Origin: Phormidium ambiguum IAM M-71
GTDB lineage: Bacteria; Cyanobacteriota; Cyanobacteriia; Cyanobacteriales; Aerosakkonemataceae
Reading direction: 5' to 3'
Assembly: GCF_001904725.1 (NCBI RefSeq)
Contig: NZ_MRCE01000007.1
Location: 1 to 64,000, forward strand
Length of the DNA: 64,000 nt
Made by a program: the position numbers and the translations under genes
In this document: positions 9,901 through 18,360 of the stretch, piece by piece
How positions within the stretch are numbered: the first letter of the stretch is position 1
How the letters are laid out: each line of letters opens with the position of its first letter
The notes under the pieces: model-generated
Told to the model about the DNA's origin: nothing
Seen by the model: the letters and a program-made list of their open reading frames with translations, nothing else
The model's database searches: none

Positions 9901-10078
9901 CTTGTGCCATCATTTGATTTGCTAGGTTTTCCACTGCCTTTTGTCCACTTTGAAAAGACAAATAACCAACCAAACTTACTATTCCGACTGTTTGCAACAC
10001 AAAAGGTACTACTAGTACCGAACGTAAGTTAACTTGTTTTTGACGAATATTTAACCATCGAAGTAAAAAATAAAGCAT
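6986..10078 (-). CDS. membrane-bound diguanylate cyclase with Cache, HAMP, three PAS and GGDEF domains
   Basis: The ATG at 10078 gives about 1030 residues; an upstream TTG at 10132 would add 18. Numbered from that TTG, the order is: membrane helix (residues 35-60), periplasmic dCache-like sensor (about 65-385), second membrane helix (about 390-410), HAMP, PAS domains near 466, 600 and 745, and GGDEF from about 877. The active site is RYGGEEFAV near 959, with the RPTD inhibitory site five residues before it, so product feedback should work. It makes c-di-GMP from two GTP. It is convergent with the chemoreceptor gene 68 bp away. Confidence 0.92.
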   Translation of the reverse strand: MLYFLLRWLNIRQKQVNLRSVLVVPFVLQTVGIVSLVGYLSFQSGQKAVENLANQMMAQVGERISDRLTNYLSLPHQVVATNNLAVKQLTLNPQNFLQLRQQLWQQMILNSSLASNYFWSTQGEAIGYGRILTEESRQKAEKLTKEKLSIGTIYLMEISKNNLNQRKFFLVDNQGNPQKLVYTLPDNFRQLPWFSYAKEKGKQTWTPIFIYHANFILGMQASVPIYQPKGKFQGLFTSSFSLADISTFLNKLKFSPTGQTFIMERSGKLVATSTLESPIFPQKKSKQQRLLAVNSQDAKTREIAQKLRKKFSNYQNWKTVKELSLTYKNQRQFIRVIPYQDLYGLDWLIIIIVPESDFMNEIKANTWKTIFLSVGALGIAIALGLFTANQITIRITQINQASQAMALGNLGQHLSTESQVKELRELAQSFNLMAEQLRDSFNQIKTAFLDSEEKFTTIFRTSPDPIAILTLVEGRIIEINNHCTDFFGCSREDLIGYTTLELGIWNNLKDRKTFRKILQNQGRVDNLEVNFKLKSKSIRTVLISAEICNLEGRDCAIVLIKDISDRKRVEAALRQSKAQLELFFSQSLDGFFFMMLDRPVKWDETVDKEQVLDYIFTHQKVTKVNDAMLEQYRASREQFIGLTPNDFFAHNLNEGRQVWRNFFDAGQLHIETDERRFDGSQIWIEGYYICLYNEQGEITGHFGVQRDVSERKLAEVALRESEERFRNLFENSPVAYQSLDKEGCFIEVNSELCDLLGYTREEIIGKSFGDFWSQENKYIFSKKFACFKNDGITRSELRLIQKYGAEITVLLEGRVQYDNNGQFLKTHCILYNITERKEMEKVLRLTRAKLLQANRKLEKLVNIDSLTQIANRRRFDDYLKKEWQRLLREQKILSLIMFDVDYFKRYNDRYGHQEGDECLIKIAQAAQKALYRPTDLVARYGGEEFAVILPNTNQAGAIMVAERIREAIKKLSIPHSGSEVSDRVTISLGIASLIPKAEICSEILVEQADQALYIAKNQGRDRFFVTSINR

Positions 10079-10219
10079 CTTAAAACTTAGAAATATATAC
10101 AGGAATAACTTAATTCTTCTAAACCAAATCAATTTAACAATTATTATGACCTATTGAGCGATCGCACCTATCATTAGGAAGAGGTTTCTGAAAAAACTTA
10201 GTCATTAGGCTATAAAAAA

Positions 10220-11728
10220 TTACTCACACCGCTTTAACTGAGTTAATAACAGCACAATTTCATCAATTGCATTCCGAATAATTCGTGTAGGTTTATCTGA
10301 TTGATTCACCATAATGCTAAAAACTAATCTTTCATAATTTGGCGTGTCCACATATCCTGATAATGTTACTACTCCTGTTAGAGTACCCGTTTTAGCATAA
10401 ATAATTCCCATTGCTGGACTATCTTTAAACCGATTACGTAAAGTTCCGCTAATCCCAGCAATAGGTAAAGAAGTAAGATAAATTTCTCCTTGAGGCGAAC
10501 GGGAAATTACTTGCAACGTTTGGACAATAGATTCAGGACTTACTAAATTGCGTCGAGATAAACCAGAACCATCTACTAAAATAAAACTTCCGCGATCGAC
10601 ACCTAAATTACTCAATTTTGTTTGAATTAAATTTAACCCCGCCGTAGCAGTATCTTGATTGTTAATCGGAGAATTATTAACTCCTAAAGTTCTTAACAAA
10701 GCTTCAGCATAAAGATTATTACTCGGTTGATTTATATCAGTAATTAATTGCGATAATGGTGGAGATTCCACAAAAGCTAATTCCGGTTCCTTAACCTGTT
10801 CTGTACTGTTAATTACCTGAGATTGTGCTACAGTAATTCCTTCTTTAATTAAAGCTAATTTAAAATGCTGTAAAAAGTGCTCCCCTGGAGTTCTAACAGG
10901 TATAGATAATACTTGTGATGGCGAATCAATTGCCATTTGCCCGCGAATTTGTAAACTAGGTTTACCTAAAATACCATTCACTTCAAAAGCACTTTTTGCC
11001 CCACTTATTTCCGTCAATGTTTGGTTTTCAATTTGCCATTGCCATGCTGCCAAAGGGTCAGTCCAAGTAATTTTTACAGGTTCTCCTAATGCTTGGGGTG
11101 AAAGTTGCAATTCCACTAAATTTTGATTCAAAATTAAACTGTTAATTGGTGCGCCATAATCTGCATAAACGTCTTCCCATTCCCAAGTCGGATGATGTGA
11201 TAATCCTTGAAAATAACCATCTTGAACAATTAATTGCTGAATTTGGCGAATTCCTTGACGGTGTAATTGTTGTGCTAAGTCTTGTAATTGTGCATTTGTT
11301 AAACTAGGGTCGCCGCGTCCGACTAAGCGTAAAATGCCATCTTTGCCATAAACAGAAGTGCGGATGCGAAATTCCGATCCTAATTGCAATAAAGCAGCAG
11401 CAGTGGTGAATAGTTTAACGTTGGAAGCGGGGATAAAATATTGTTGGGCATTCCGGGTGTAAAGGGGGCGCGAAGGTGATAATCTTTGAATTAAGATGCC
11501 CCAATATAGGCGACGATGTTCGGGACGATCGACGATCGCATCGATCGCTTCTGGTAATTGACTAGGACAAATATTCCTGGCAGAATTCTCCTTAGCTGAT
11601 ACTATAGACTGTGTAGAACCAACTAATTCGGCTTCAGTAGAGGTAGCTTTTATACTCCAGGGAAAACCTAAAAATAATATTAAGAAAGCCACTGTTTCCC
11701 CAACTGCTGTTAGCCTTTTACATCTCAT
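10220..11728 (-). CDS. dacB: D-alanyl-D-alanine carboxypeptidase/endopeptidase (PBP4, peptidase S13 family)
   Basis: The 502-residue protein has a hydrophobic signal sequence at residues 8-28. All three penicillin-binding motifs are visible: SxxK as ASNVKLF near residue 101, SxN as SNN in QPSNNLYAEALL near 335, and KTG as YAKTGTLTG near 444. The DGSGLSRRNLVS block near 388 is also typical. It trims or cleaves peptidoglycan cross-links in the periplasm. The start ATG at 11728 is 37 bp from the divergent gene at 11766, so they share a promoter region. Confidence 0.93.
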   Translation of the reverse strand: MRCKRLTAVGETVAFLILFLGFPWSIKATSTEAELVGSTQSIVSAKENSARNICPSQLPEAIDAIVDRPEHRRLYWGILIQRLSPSRPLYTRNAQQYFIPASNVKLFTTAAALLQLGSEFRIRTSVYGKDGILRLVGRGDPSLTNAQLQDLAQQLHRQGIRQIQQLIVQDGYFQGLSHHPTWEWEDVYADYGAPINSLILNQNLVELQLSPQALGEPVKITWTDPLAAWQWQIENQTLTEISGAKSAFEVNGILGKPSLQIRGQMAIDSPSQVLSIPVRTPGEHFLQHFKLALIKEGITVAQSQVINSTEQVKEPELAFVESPPLSQLITDINQPSNNLYAEALLRTLGVNNSPINNQDTATAGLNLIQTKLSNLGVDRGSFILVDGSGLSRRNLVSPESIVQTLQVISRSPQGEIYLTSLPIAGISGTLRNRFKDSPAMGIIYAKTGTLTGVVTLSGYVDTPNYERLVFSIMVNQSDKPTRIIRNAIDEIVLLLTQLKRCE

Positions 11729-11765
11729 AGCACACCAAAAAGTTTAGGTTTTTATAGCTTAAATT

Positions 11766-13256
11766 ATGAGAACACCAAATAAAAATTTGTACCCACATCC
11801 CGTTAAAAGAAGATTTAAGCTACCAGGAAACAGTTTTATCACTTTTTTTGGTGGAGTCAGTATTATATTGGGAATTATCGGATTAAGTGCGATCGGATTT
11901 TTGGATAGTTTTAATCAAGAGTCGCCCTTGCCTAAAAAAGCATTACAACCTTTACTAAAATCTCCTAATCCTCCCGTAAACATCCCCAATGTCACCCCTC
12001 CTAATTTAGCTTTAGAAAGCAATTCTACAATTCAACAAAATTCTTATTTACAACCGATTCTAGGGAATAAAGGGCAGATTCAATTAGTTTCGCTACAACG
12101 AGTTTTCGGCAAAACTGACGAAGTAAAACTGCAAATGCGAGTTTATCGTCAAGCCGCAGAAGTTAACCCGAAAGATACTATTAATATTGGCACAATAATT
12201 GCAAAAAATTCTATTTCAGGAGAAACGTATCAACCAGTAGATCCCGTCACTCAATCTTCAGGAATCATCAATTTATCAACTATTCCTGTCGGTAAAGCTA
12301 TAGATGCTTTTGTTGTATTAAAAGTGCCGAAAAATGCGATCGTACTCGATATTATTAGCGAAAATACTACTAAATTTAAAAATGCTTTAATTGGAATTTC
12401 TGAACCAGCAAACACTAATTTAACAAATAATTCCGCCCTGCCTCCCATCAGTGGAATTTCTGGACTACCAAAAGCACCAATTACAGGTAGTACAGCTTAT
12501 CCATTGCCATCAGCTATGCAAAATGCCAACTTACCGGAAGTTACTGTACCGGGAAACCCAACAAAACAAGATATTGGCAATGCTATAGCAATTGCGATCG
12601 GACAAACTCCGACATCAAGTACAACAAATACTGCGGAAAAATCCGCCAATCAACCTAAAACTAATACACAAGTTCAAGTTCCATCATCACCAAATTCCAA
12701 TAATCAAGAAACCAAAACTTCTAACGCTACGCCTACTCTGCCACCTGCTCCCACTTTAGTCAATCCCTCATCAAAAACTCAAGAAACAAATCCCTCTGTA
12801 AATATCAATCTAGCTGATAAAGCTGCACCTATTTTTCCCGATCAGAATCCATTTTTAGAACAAAATAATGGATTCAAACCTGGAGAATTTGCTCAATTAG
12901 CTTATGGTAGTAAAGCGAAAGTAGAACTAATTTCTGTCCAACGCATTCCCGATCCTAAATCAGGCGATCCTGATATGGTAAGCGTCCAAATGCGAATTAG
13001 TCGTTTAGATGAAAAAATAGACGAAAATAACATAATTAAAATAGGCGATACAACTGCCCGTAACTCAGTTTCCGAACAAACTTATAAACCAACAAATTCT
13101 TTAGAAAATGTTCCTTTACCTGTAACTTTAAAAGATATTCCCCAAAACAGTTCCGTAGATACTTATGTATGGTTAAAAGTTCCTAAAGGTGTTTATGCCA
13201 TAGATATTTATGTACCCCAAACGGGGGCATTTAAAAATGTTCCAATTGCTCAATAA
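11766..13256 (+). CDS. membrane-anchored protein with two repeated beta domains and a Pro/Asn-rich linker
   Basis: Not a family I recognise. Residues 20-45 form a single membrane anchor (FITFFGGVSIILGIIGLS), so the rest is probably periplasmic. Two homologous domains follow: about 95-215 (GQIQLVSLQRVFGK...VVLKVPKNAIVLDI) and about 370-494 (AKVELISVQRIPDP...VWLKVPKGVYAIDI). Both contain the phrase ARNS or AKNS followed by TYxP and end FKN. They are joined by roughly 150 residues rich in Pro, Asn, Thr and Ser. Its position back to back with dacB suggests an envelope role. The start ATG at 11766 is the only good one. Confidence 0.75.
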   Translation: MRTPNKNLYPHPVKRRFKLPGNSFITFFGGVSIILGIIGLSAIGFLDSFNQESPLPKKALQPLLKSPNPPVNIPNVTPPNLALESNSTIQQNSYLQPILGNKGQIQLVSLQRVFGKTDEVKLQMRVYRQAAEVNPKDTINIGTIIAKNSISGETYQPVDPVTQSSGIINLSTIPVGKAIDAFVVLKVPKNAIVLDIISENTTKFKNALIGISEPANTNLTNNSALPPISGISGLPKAPITGSTAYPLPSAMQNANLPEVTVPGNPTKQDIGNAIAIAIGQTPTSSTTNTAEKSANQPKTNTQVQVPSSPNSNNQETKTSNATPTLPPAPTLVNPSSKTQETNPSVNINLADKAAPIFPDQNPFLEQNNGFKPGEFAQLAYGSKAKVELISVQRIPDPKSGDPDMVSVQMRISRLDEKIDENNIIKIGDTTARNSVSEQTYKPTNSLENVPLPVTLKDIPQNSSVDTYVWLKVPKGVYAIDIYVPQTGAFKNVPIAQ

Positions 13257-13268
13257 ACCTGGTTCTGT

Positions 13269-13874
13269 TTACCAATGTGGATTTCGTAACCAATTTTTAA
13301 TTTTTTCTGGCCATAATTTAGGATTATCATCTGGGCGAGTTTTGCTGTCAAACATAGACAGCAGTAGAGGAATTCCCCCAACTTTAATCCCCATTAATAA
13401 ATGCAATGCTAAAGCAATTACAACACCACACCAAGCAATCAAATGTGCGTAGTACCAAGGATGATTTAATTCTCCTTGTGGTAGCCAATTTTCGTCTTGA
13501 AATTTACCAGAAAGCAAAGCAAATAAAGCAGCAATTAACATTAAAGTATTAGCGAAACGTTGGAGGGTATACCACCAAATTGGTTGACCAACTTCTTTGA
13601 GTTTGCTGAAAGAATCGGGTTGAATTAAACGTCGATGACCAACCCGAATGCTGTAAATTGTCAAAAGTATCAAAATTGGTAACAAGAAAAAAGCAATAGT
13701 TCCATGAATATCAATTAAATCGCGGTTTTTTACAGTTAGTCCCAGGCGACCGAAACGACCGTCCCAGCTATCATATACTAAAAATCCGGCGATCGCAGCA
13801 CTAATTACAATTAAGGCGGTAATACCGTGCAATAGTCTGAGAGTTAGTGGTTGATAAGGTTTTGTGGGTGGCAT
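13269..13874 (-). CDS. cytochrome b561/b6-like membrane protein
   Basis: The 201-residue protein has four membrane helices. Histidines suited to bind two b hemes are at the ends of helices: LLHG (residue 16), DIHGTI (about 54), YAHLIAW (about 142) and ALHLLMG (about 159). This is the Ni/Fe-hydrogenase b-type/cytochrome b561 domain architecture, which moves electrons across or within the membrane. No partner dehydrogenase is adjacent. It is convergent with the two-repeat protein, with 12 bp between stops. Confidence 0.8.
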   Translation of the reverse strand: MPPTKPYQPLTLRLLHGITALIVISAAIAGFLVYDSWDGRFGRLGLTVKNRDLIDIHGTIAFFLLPILILLTIYSIRVGHRRLIQPDSFSKLKEVGQPIWWYTLQRFANTLMLIAALFALLSGKFQDENWLPQGELNHPWYYAHLIAWCGVVIALALHLLMGIKVGGIPLLLSMFDSKTRPDDNPKLWPEKIKNWLRNPHW

Positions 13875-14009
13875 ATTTGCAACAAAATTCTAAATATTTT
13901 AGATGATATCAAATTAATTTTCTAATTGATTATACATAAGGTAGAGACACTTTATACAAAGTCCGTAGCAGGTTTTGAATTAGGGGTTGTGTTTGGGAAA
14001 TAATGTAGA

Positions 14010-14252
14010 TTAATCAAACTCGACACTGTACTTAACATACTGTTTCATAACTGGTTGCAAGTTAAAAAGCGTTTCATTACCTGGGTTGATTTTAGCAATT
14101 AATGAACGTCTTCCCAAAGATTGCATAGCATTTATTAATTCCGAAGCAGGTAATTGTAAATGTGACAATAATTGAGAAATAGCAACTGCTTCGTTTTCTG
14201 CTGCGACATTACAAATTATTTGTTTTTCTATTTTTGATAAGCGATCGCACCT
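14010..14252 (-). pseudogene. remnant of an NB-ARC/WD-40 type regulatory ATPase (winged-helix region)
   Basis: A stop-free stretch of about 80 codons has no start codon. It reads RLSKIEKQIICNVAAENEAV, then LQSLGRRSLIAKI with Met for Leu at one point, then FNLQPVMKQYVKYSVEF to a TAA. The phrases SKIEKQI, QSLxRRSLI and LQPVVMEYV are characteristic of the region following the NB-ARC domain in large cyanobacterial WD-40 or TPR proteins. Here the ATPase and repeat parts are absent on both sides. It is therefore a decayed fragment next to a toxin-antitoxin pair. Confidence 0.6.
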
Positions 14253-14278
14253 CTACCCAAAATATGTGCGATCGCCAT

Positions 14279-14527
14279 TCACAAATCAGCAGCTAAAAGC
14301 CGACCTTCTATAGGTTCATACTCATCTTCCAATAACCACAACTTTGCATCATTATAGTTATTACTAGAAAACACAATTTTATATCCTTGAGCCGGATCGT
14401 ATATCCGAAAATTTCCCTCTTTATCTCCTAGTAATAACAACAAATAAGGAGGAGACAACATTGCATCTATCCATACTTCGGAAAACTCCCAATTATTCTT
14501 CACTTGGTTTTCGGCTTTCATACTCAT
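14279..14527 (-). CDS. small hypothetical protein downstream of a MazF-like toxin
   Basis: The ATG at 14527 (MSMKAENQVKNNWEF) gives 82 residues; an open extension upstream starts only with TTG and overlaps the toxin gene. The protein reads like a small alpha/beta domain (PPYLLLLLGDKEGNFRIYDP, then DAKLWLLEDEYEPIEGR). I do not recognise the family. It follows the toxin by 47 bp on the same strand and could be a passenger of that module or an independent gene. Confidence 0.6.
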   Translation of the reverse strand: MSMKAENQVKNNWEFSEVWIDAMLSPPYLLLLLGDKEGNFRIYDPAQGYKIVFSSNNYNDAKLWLLEDEYEPIEGRLLAADL

Positions 14528-14574
14528 TGATATTCGACGATGGATGCGATCGCGTAACCTTATATCTCTCTTTC

Positions 14575-14934
14575 TTAAATAGTGAAACCTAACATAATAT
14601 CGAGTGCCAAACGAATTTGTTCCCAATACTCCGGTTCCAAAACACCAATTAAATCCATTATCCGTTGATGATCGACTCCTCGAATCTGTGCCACATCAAT
14701 ATAACGATTTCTGTCGAGTCCATTTACAGATGTTGCTGCTACATTAATAGCATAAGGTGCAGATCTTGTTCCAGCAAGAAATGGCATTACAATTGTTAGT
14801 AAACTATGGCGATTACTAATATCATTTTGCACAATCAAACAAGGGCGAGTTTTTTTAGTTTCCACACCTAAAGTCGGGTCGAGTTTTACCCAACGAATTT
14901 CTCCACGTTGATATGTGAGAATTCCATTAGGCAT
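14575..14934 (-). CDS. type II toxin, PemK/MazF family endoribonuclease
   Basis: From MPNGILTYQRGEI the protein has 119 residues. Diagnostic features are the RGEIRWVKLDP opening strand, KKTRPCLIVQND with the basic TRP turn that contacts RNA, and the closing TVMPF-like and DVAQIRGVD segments. Upstream in-frame Met codons at 14940, 14943 and 14955 are alternatives. The 14934 start overlaps the antitoxin 3' end by 8 bp, a typical arrangement for coupled translation. MazF-type toxins cleave single-stranded RNA at short motifs and slow growth when the antitoxin is lost. Confidence 0.9.
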   Translation of the reverse strand: MPNGILTYQRGEIRWVKLDPTLGVETKKTRPCLIVQNDISNRHSLLTIVMPFLAGTRSAPYAINVAATSVNGLDRNRYIDVAQIRGVDHQRIMDLIGVLEPEYWEQIRLALDIMLGFTI

Positions 14935-15166
14935 CAGCATCATCTCCAATTCCATCGGCTACTACCGCATCCCACAAAGCGATTTCGGCTCTGTATTCAG
15001 GGTTTTGAGCATCCTGTTGATGTGCTGCTGCTAACTCTGATTCGATCGCAAATTGACACTGTTTTCTTAACAGCTTATTAATATACTCACTCCGATTTCC
15101 TCCAGAAAGTCGATCGAGAAAAACCAAAACTTCATCATCGAGATCGATCGTTACTTGTTTAGTCAT
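14927..15166 (-). CDS. ribbon-helix-helix antitoxin partner of the MazF-like toxin
   Basis: The 79-residue protein starts MTKQVTIDLDDEVLVFLDRL, a ribbon-helix-helix (CopG/MazE-like) DNA-binding strand and helix, followed by GNRSEYINKLLRK. The acidic C-terminal half (WDAVVADGIGDDADA) would be the flexible segment that wraps the toxin. It is first in the operon, as expected for autoregulation. The AT-rich stretch just upstream (15180-15210) is the likely operator and promoter region. Confidence 0.85.
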   Translation of the reverse strand: MTKQVTIDLDDEVLVFLDRLSGGNRSEYINKLLRKQCQFAIESELAAAHQQDAQNPEYRAEIALWDAVVADGIGDDADA

Positions 15167-15201
15167 TTTTATTTTTGTTCATAAGTTCTTTGACTATTTT
15201 A

Positions 15202-15240
15202 TAATATTGTAAAAAAAAAGGCGTGAATATTCACGCCTCT
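15202..15240 (-). terminator. rho-independent terminator of ilvB
   Basis: A perfect 20-base palindrome, AGGCGTGAATATTCACGCCT at 15219-15238, is followed in the minus direction by a run of at least eight T (15211-15218). It lies 28 bp past the ilvB stop. Confidence 0.9.
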
Positions 15241-15265
15241 AAACTAACATTAATCAAAAAGTAAC

Positions 15266-17143
15266 TTACAATTTCGTGCCACATTCTGGGCAGAAATGGT
15301 TAGTAGAAACATTTTTTGCACCGCAATTATTACAGTAAATTAATTCAGCAACTCGATCGGTCTTCGGATGTTCTGGCAAACCAATCATCTGTGCATTGCT
15401 CTTACCAGGAGCTACCATTGGATAGCAGTTTTCATCGCGCTTCACATGAATATCTAGCAACACAGGGCCTTTGTGCGCTAGCATTTCGGCAACGGCATTT
15501 TTCAACTCTTCACGAGTGCGAACCAAAATCCCCTTAATACCATAAGCTTCTGCCAACTTCGGTATATCAGGCATTCCCGCTTCCATATTCGATGCCGAAT
15601 AATGACCGTCGTAGAAAGTTTCTTGCCACTGGCGCACCATGCCTTGCCAACCGTTATTAATAATCACGGTTTTGACATTGATGCCATACTGAGCGAGAGT
15701 TCCCAACTCCTGAATATTCATTTGGATGCTGGCATCTCCAGCAACACAAATTACCTCTTCATCTGGCAATGCCACTTTAGCACCCATCGCCGCAGGCATT
15801 CCAAAACCCATTGTGCCTAAACCTGCGCTGGAAATCCACTTCCGGGGGCCATTTTTCAGGAATTGTGCTGCCCACATTTGGTGTTGACCAACATCAGTAG
15901 TGTAACAAGCATCTGGTGCTTGTTTTGTTAATTCGACAACTACTTCTTGGGGAGAAAGTACATCAGAATATTGAGGTACTACCAAAGGATAATCATTCCG
16001 CCAACGATCGATCCGTTCCAACCATTCCTTAGTTTGATCCAGGTATCCACAAACACCTGTTTCCTGACAACGGCGCAACAACTCGATCAAAACTTGACGC
16101 ACATCACCAACAATTGGCACTTCTGGTGGGCGGTTTTTGCCGACTTCGGCGGGGTCAATGTCAATGTGAATTACTTTAGCGCGGGAGGCAAATTCATCCA
16201 ATTTACCTGTTACTCGATCGTCAAAACGCGCACCAACCGCAATCAACAAATCGCATTCTGTCACCGCAAAGTTAGCATAAGCTGTGCCGTGCATTCCCAA
16301 CATTCCCAACGCTAAGGAGTGATTTTCATCAAAAGCACCCTTACCCATCAAGGTGGTAGTAACTGGGATTTGGAAACATTCAGCTAATTCTTTAATTTCC
16401 GAATGGGCGCTAGCTGCGATCGCACCACCACCCACATATAATAATGGTCGTTGCGCTTCCCGAATTAAACTAATTGCTTGGCTAATTTGCCGAGGATTAC
16501 CTTTAAATGTAGGTCGATAACCGTGCAATTTTACCGAACCTGGATCTACAGGCACATAATCAAATTCTTCTAAACCTACATCTTTAGGCACATCAATTAA
16601 AACTGGCCCCGGACGACCTGTGCTAGCAATGTGGAATGCTTCCGCCACAATTCTCGCCATGTCTTTCGGGTCGCGGACTACATAAGAATGTTTAACAATT
16701 GGTAAAGTAATTCCATAAATATCAATTTCTTGGAAAGCATCAGTACCAATTGCGGCGCGTGGTACTTGTCCGGTAATTACTACGATCGGAATTGAATCCA
16801 TATAAGCTGTAGCAATCCCAGTTACTAAATTAGTTGCTCCCGGCCCTGAAGTACCGAAGCACACCCCAACTTTGCCAGTAGCACGAGCATAACCATCCGC
16901 AGCATGAGCAGCACCCTGTTCATGTCTTACCAAGAAATGCTTGATGTCACCTGCGGCTTCAAAACGATATACTTCATCATAAATCGGCAGAATTGCGCCA
17001 CCTGGATAACCAAAAATATGTTTAACACCATGACGCTTTAGACTGTCAAGTAGGGCAAACGAACCTGTGGCACGTATGGCATGAGGTGAGGAAGTATCCT
17101 CCCCACCACTGGATTCTTTAGAACTCAAGGTTTGAGTAGACAC
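15266..17143 (-). CDS. ilvB: acetolactate synthase large subunit with C-terminal zinc ribbon
   Basis: The 625-residue enzyme condenses two pyruvate to acetolactate, or pyruvate with 2-ketobutyrate, in branched-chain amino acid synthesis. The thiamine-diphosphate activating Glu is in [17 protein letters not shown] near residue 74. The ThDP/Mg site is [15 protein letters not shown] ending in VIINNGW. After the usual end (about residue 598) a short zinc ribbon follows: CNNCGAKN then CPECGTKL, two CxxC knuckles. The start is a GTG at 17143, with GAGG about 11 bases upstream. The regulatory subunit (ilvN/ilvH) is not in the window. Confidence 0.95.
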   Translation of the reverse strand: MSTQTLSSKESSGGEDTSSPHAIRATGSFALLDSLKRHGVKHIFGYPGGAILPIYDEVYRFEAAGDIKHFLVRHEQGAAHAADGYARATGKVGVCFGTSGPGATNLVTGIATAYMDSIPIVVITGQVPRAAIGTDAFQEIDIYGITLPIVKHSYVVRDPKDMARIVAEAFHIASTGRPGPVLIDVPKDVGLEEFDYVPVDPGSVKLHGYRPTFKGNPRQISQAISLIREAQRPLLYVGGGAIAASAHSEIKELAECFQIPVTTTLMGKGAFDENHSLALGMLGMHGTAYANFAVTECDLLIAVGARFDDRVTGKLDEFASRAKVIHIDIDPAEVGKNRPPEVPIVGDVRQVLIELLRRCQETGVCGYLDQTKEWLERIDRWRNDYPLVVPQYSDVLSPQEVVVELTKQAPDACYTTDVGQHQMWAAQFLKNGPRKWISSAGLGTMGFGMPAAMGAKVALPDEEVICVAGDASIQMNIQELGTLAQYGINVKTVIINNGWQGMVRQWQETFYDGHYSASNMEAGMPDIPKLAEAYGIKGILVRTREELKNAVAEMLAHKGPVLLDIHVKRDENCYPMVAPGKSNAQMIGLPEHPKTDRVAELIYCNNCGAKNVSTNHFCPECGTKL

Positions 17144-17474
17144 GGATAAAATACCTCACTATTTAACGACGAATCAGGACAAATAAATTTGTTTGGCAAA
17201 TTTGTATCTAATAATACTTTATGTTTAGCTCTCCTCATCTTGGTAGCTACTTACAATTTTGATACAGTTTTTTTTGGCCAAAACTAAACATACCCATCTT
17301 TTAATATTTGTGGAACCAATTTCGGCAAAGGGCAACGGGTATAACCCATAAGCAATGGCCTAAAATTCTTACCCATAAAGGTAATTCACCATGAAATCAT
17401 TTGGGTTATTTGCCAATAGCTATCATGCTGCCATAAAAATTTCTCCATTGTCTACACCTTATATGGTGAATTTG
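17144..17474. other. intergenic region upstream of ilvB
   Basis: AT-rich, 331 bp, with no convincing gene. It contains a small palindrome CACC-TTATAT-GGTG near 17455-17468 and presumably the ilvB promoter and leader. No leader peptide rich in Val, Leu or Ile codons was apparent. Confidence 0.4.
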
Positions 17475-18026
17475 TCACATTTTGTATTTGTCCAATAACA
17501 TACTTATGAATTGGGCAGCAGTTGTTTGGGTTTTCGGTTCCGATTTTCCAGTTGACGGTTGTAGCGCCCAACCAGAGATGGTTTGCGGTTCTCGCCAAAG
17601 TGCCAAATGCTCCACTGACGGTGCGGCGTAGAAACTATCTTCGCCACTTCCTAGTAAAGCTGAACTCCAGTGAGTAAAGTAATCGTGGCTAAGTCGATGA
17701 ATGGGAAAGTTACCTGTTAGAGGAACACCCCAACCATCTAAGGCAATGAAAGCTGTAACTTTACCCCCTAAAAGTTGCCAACTCCAAGCTGCTGCGATCG
17801 CACCTACCACCCCAGCACTAAAACTAATAAAAATAATCGGTGAAGAGACAGAATGATTTTGGTGCAAAAAATGCAAAATATGAACAGATGAGTAAGCAGG
17901 ATAATCTTGAATCGGAAAAATCAAGATATTTTCGAGTTTTTGACCAACCTTTACTGATAATAATCCTGTTAAAAAGCTCTCTGTTAACTTTGGATCGTGA
18001 ATTCCGGGACAAATAATTAAGCTCAT
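17475..18026 (-). CDS. alpha/beta-hydrolase-like conserved protein
   Basis: The ATG at 18026 (MSLIICPGIHDPKLT) gives 183 residues; the longer frame from 18059 adds only a hydrophobic leader. A serine nucleophile elbow is suggested by IFISFSAGVVGAIAAAW near residue 80, and the order of strands and the late His (LSHDYFTHWSS) fit an alpha/beta hydrolase. The first Gly of the classic GxSxG is replaced by Ser or Phe, so catalysis is uncertain. Related proteins appear in cyanobacteria without an assigned role. It is not in an obvious operon. Confidence 0.65.
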   Translation of the reverse strand: MSLIICPGIHDPKLTESFLTGLLSVKVGQKLENILIFPIQDYPAYSSVHILHFLHQNHSVSSPIIFISFSAGVVGAIAAAWSWQLLGGKVTAFIALDGWGVPLTGNFPIHRLSHDYFTHWSSALLGSGEDSFYAAPSVEHLALWREPQTISGWALQPSTGKSEPKTQTTAAQFISMLLDKYKM

Positions 18027-18059
18027 CAGTTTATTAATTACAAAAATTAACGAAAACAC

Positions 18060-18360
18060 AGTTTCATGTTTCTAAAAGAAAACTTTGTTAGACTTTTGAC
18101 CTTTAATTAGCTGATAATTTGTATATAGGTATACATTTGGGGGCAAAAAATAAATGCTGAAATATACATTAAATTTTATGGCAATTTTACTTCAAGCTAC
18201 CAGTGTATTTCTAACTAGGGAATAGCAGAAGCACACCAAGAGATTTACTCTCAGGATTAATTTGACAAATTTATCACAAACTATCTACTGGAGAAAAGTT
18301 TACTGAAAGTAAAAATTTGTTTCAAATCATCAAAATTCCCTAACAAAATTTACTATCGCT
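18060..18360. other. AT-rich intergenic region between divergent genes
   Basis: About 300 bp of AT-rich sequence with an approximate palindrome GTATATAGGTATAC near 18121. Presumably it holds the promoters of the two diverging genes. No ORF or RNA structure is convincing. Confidence 0.35.

Noticed and set aside
15947-16315. Plus-strand frame inside ilvB
   Set aside because: Antisense to conserved catalytic codons, with biased residue composition.
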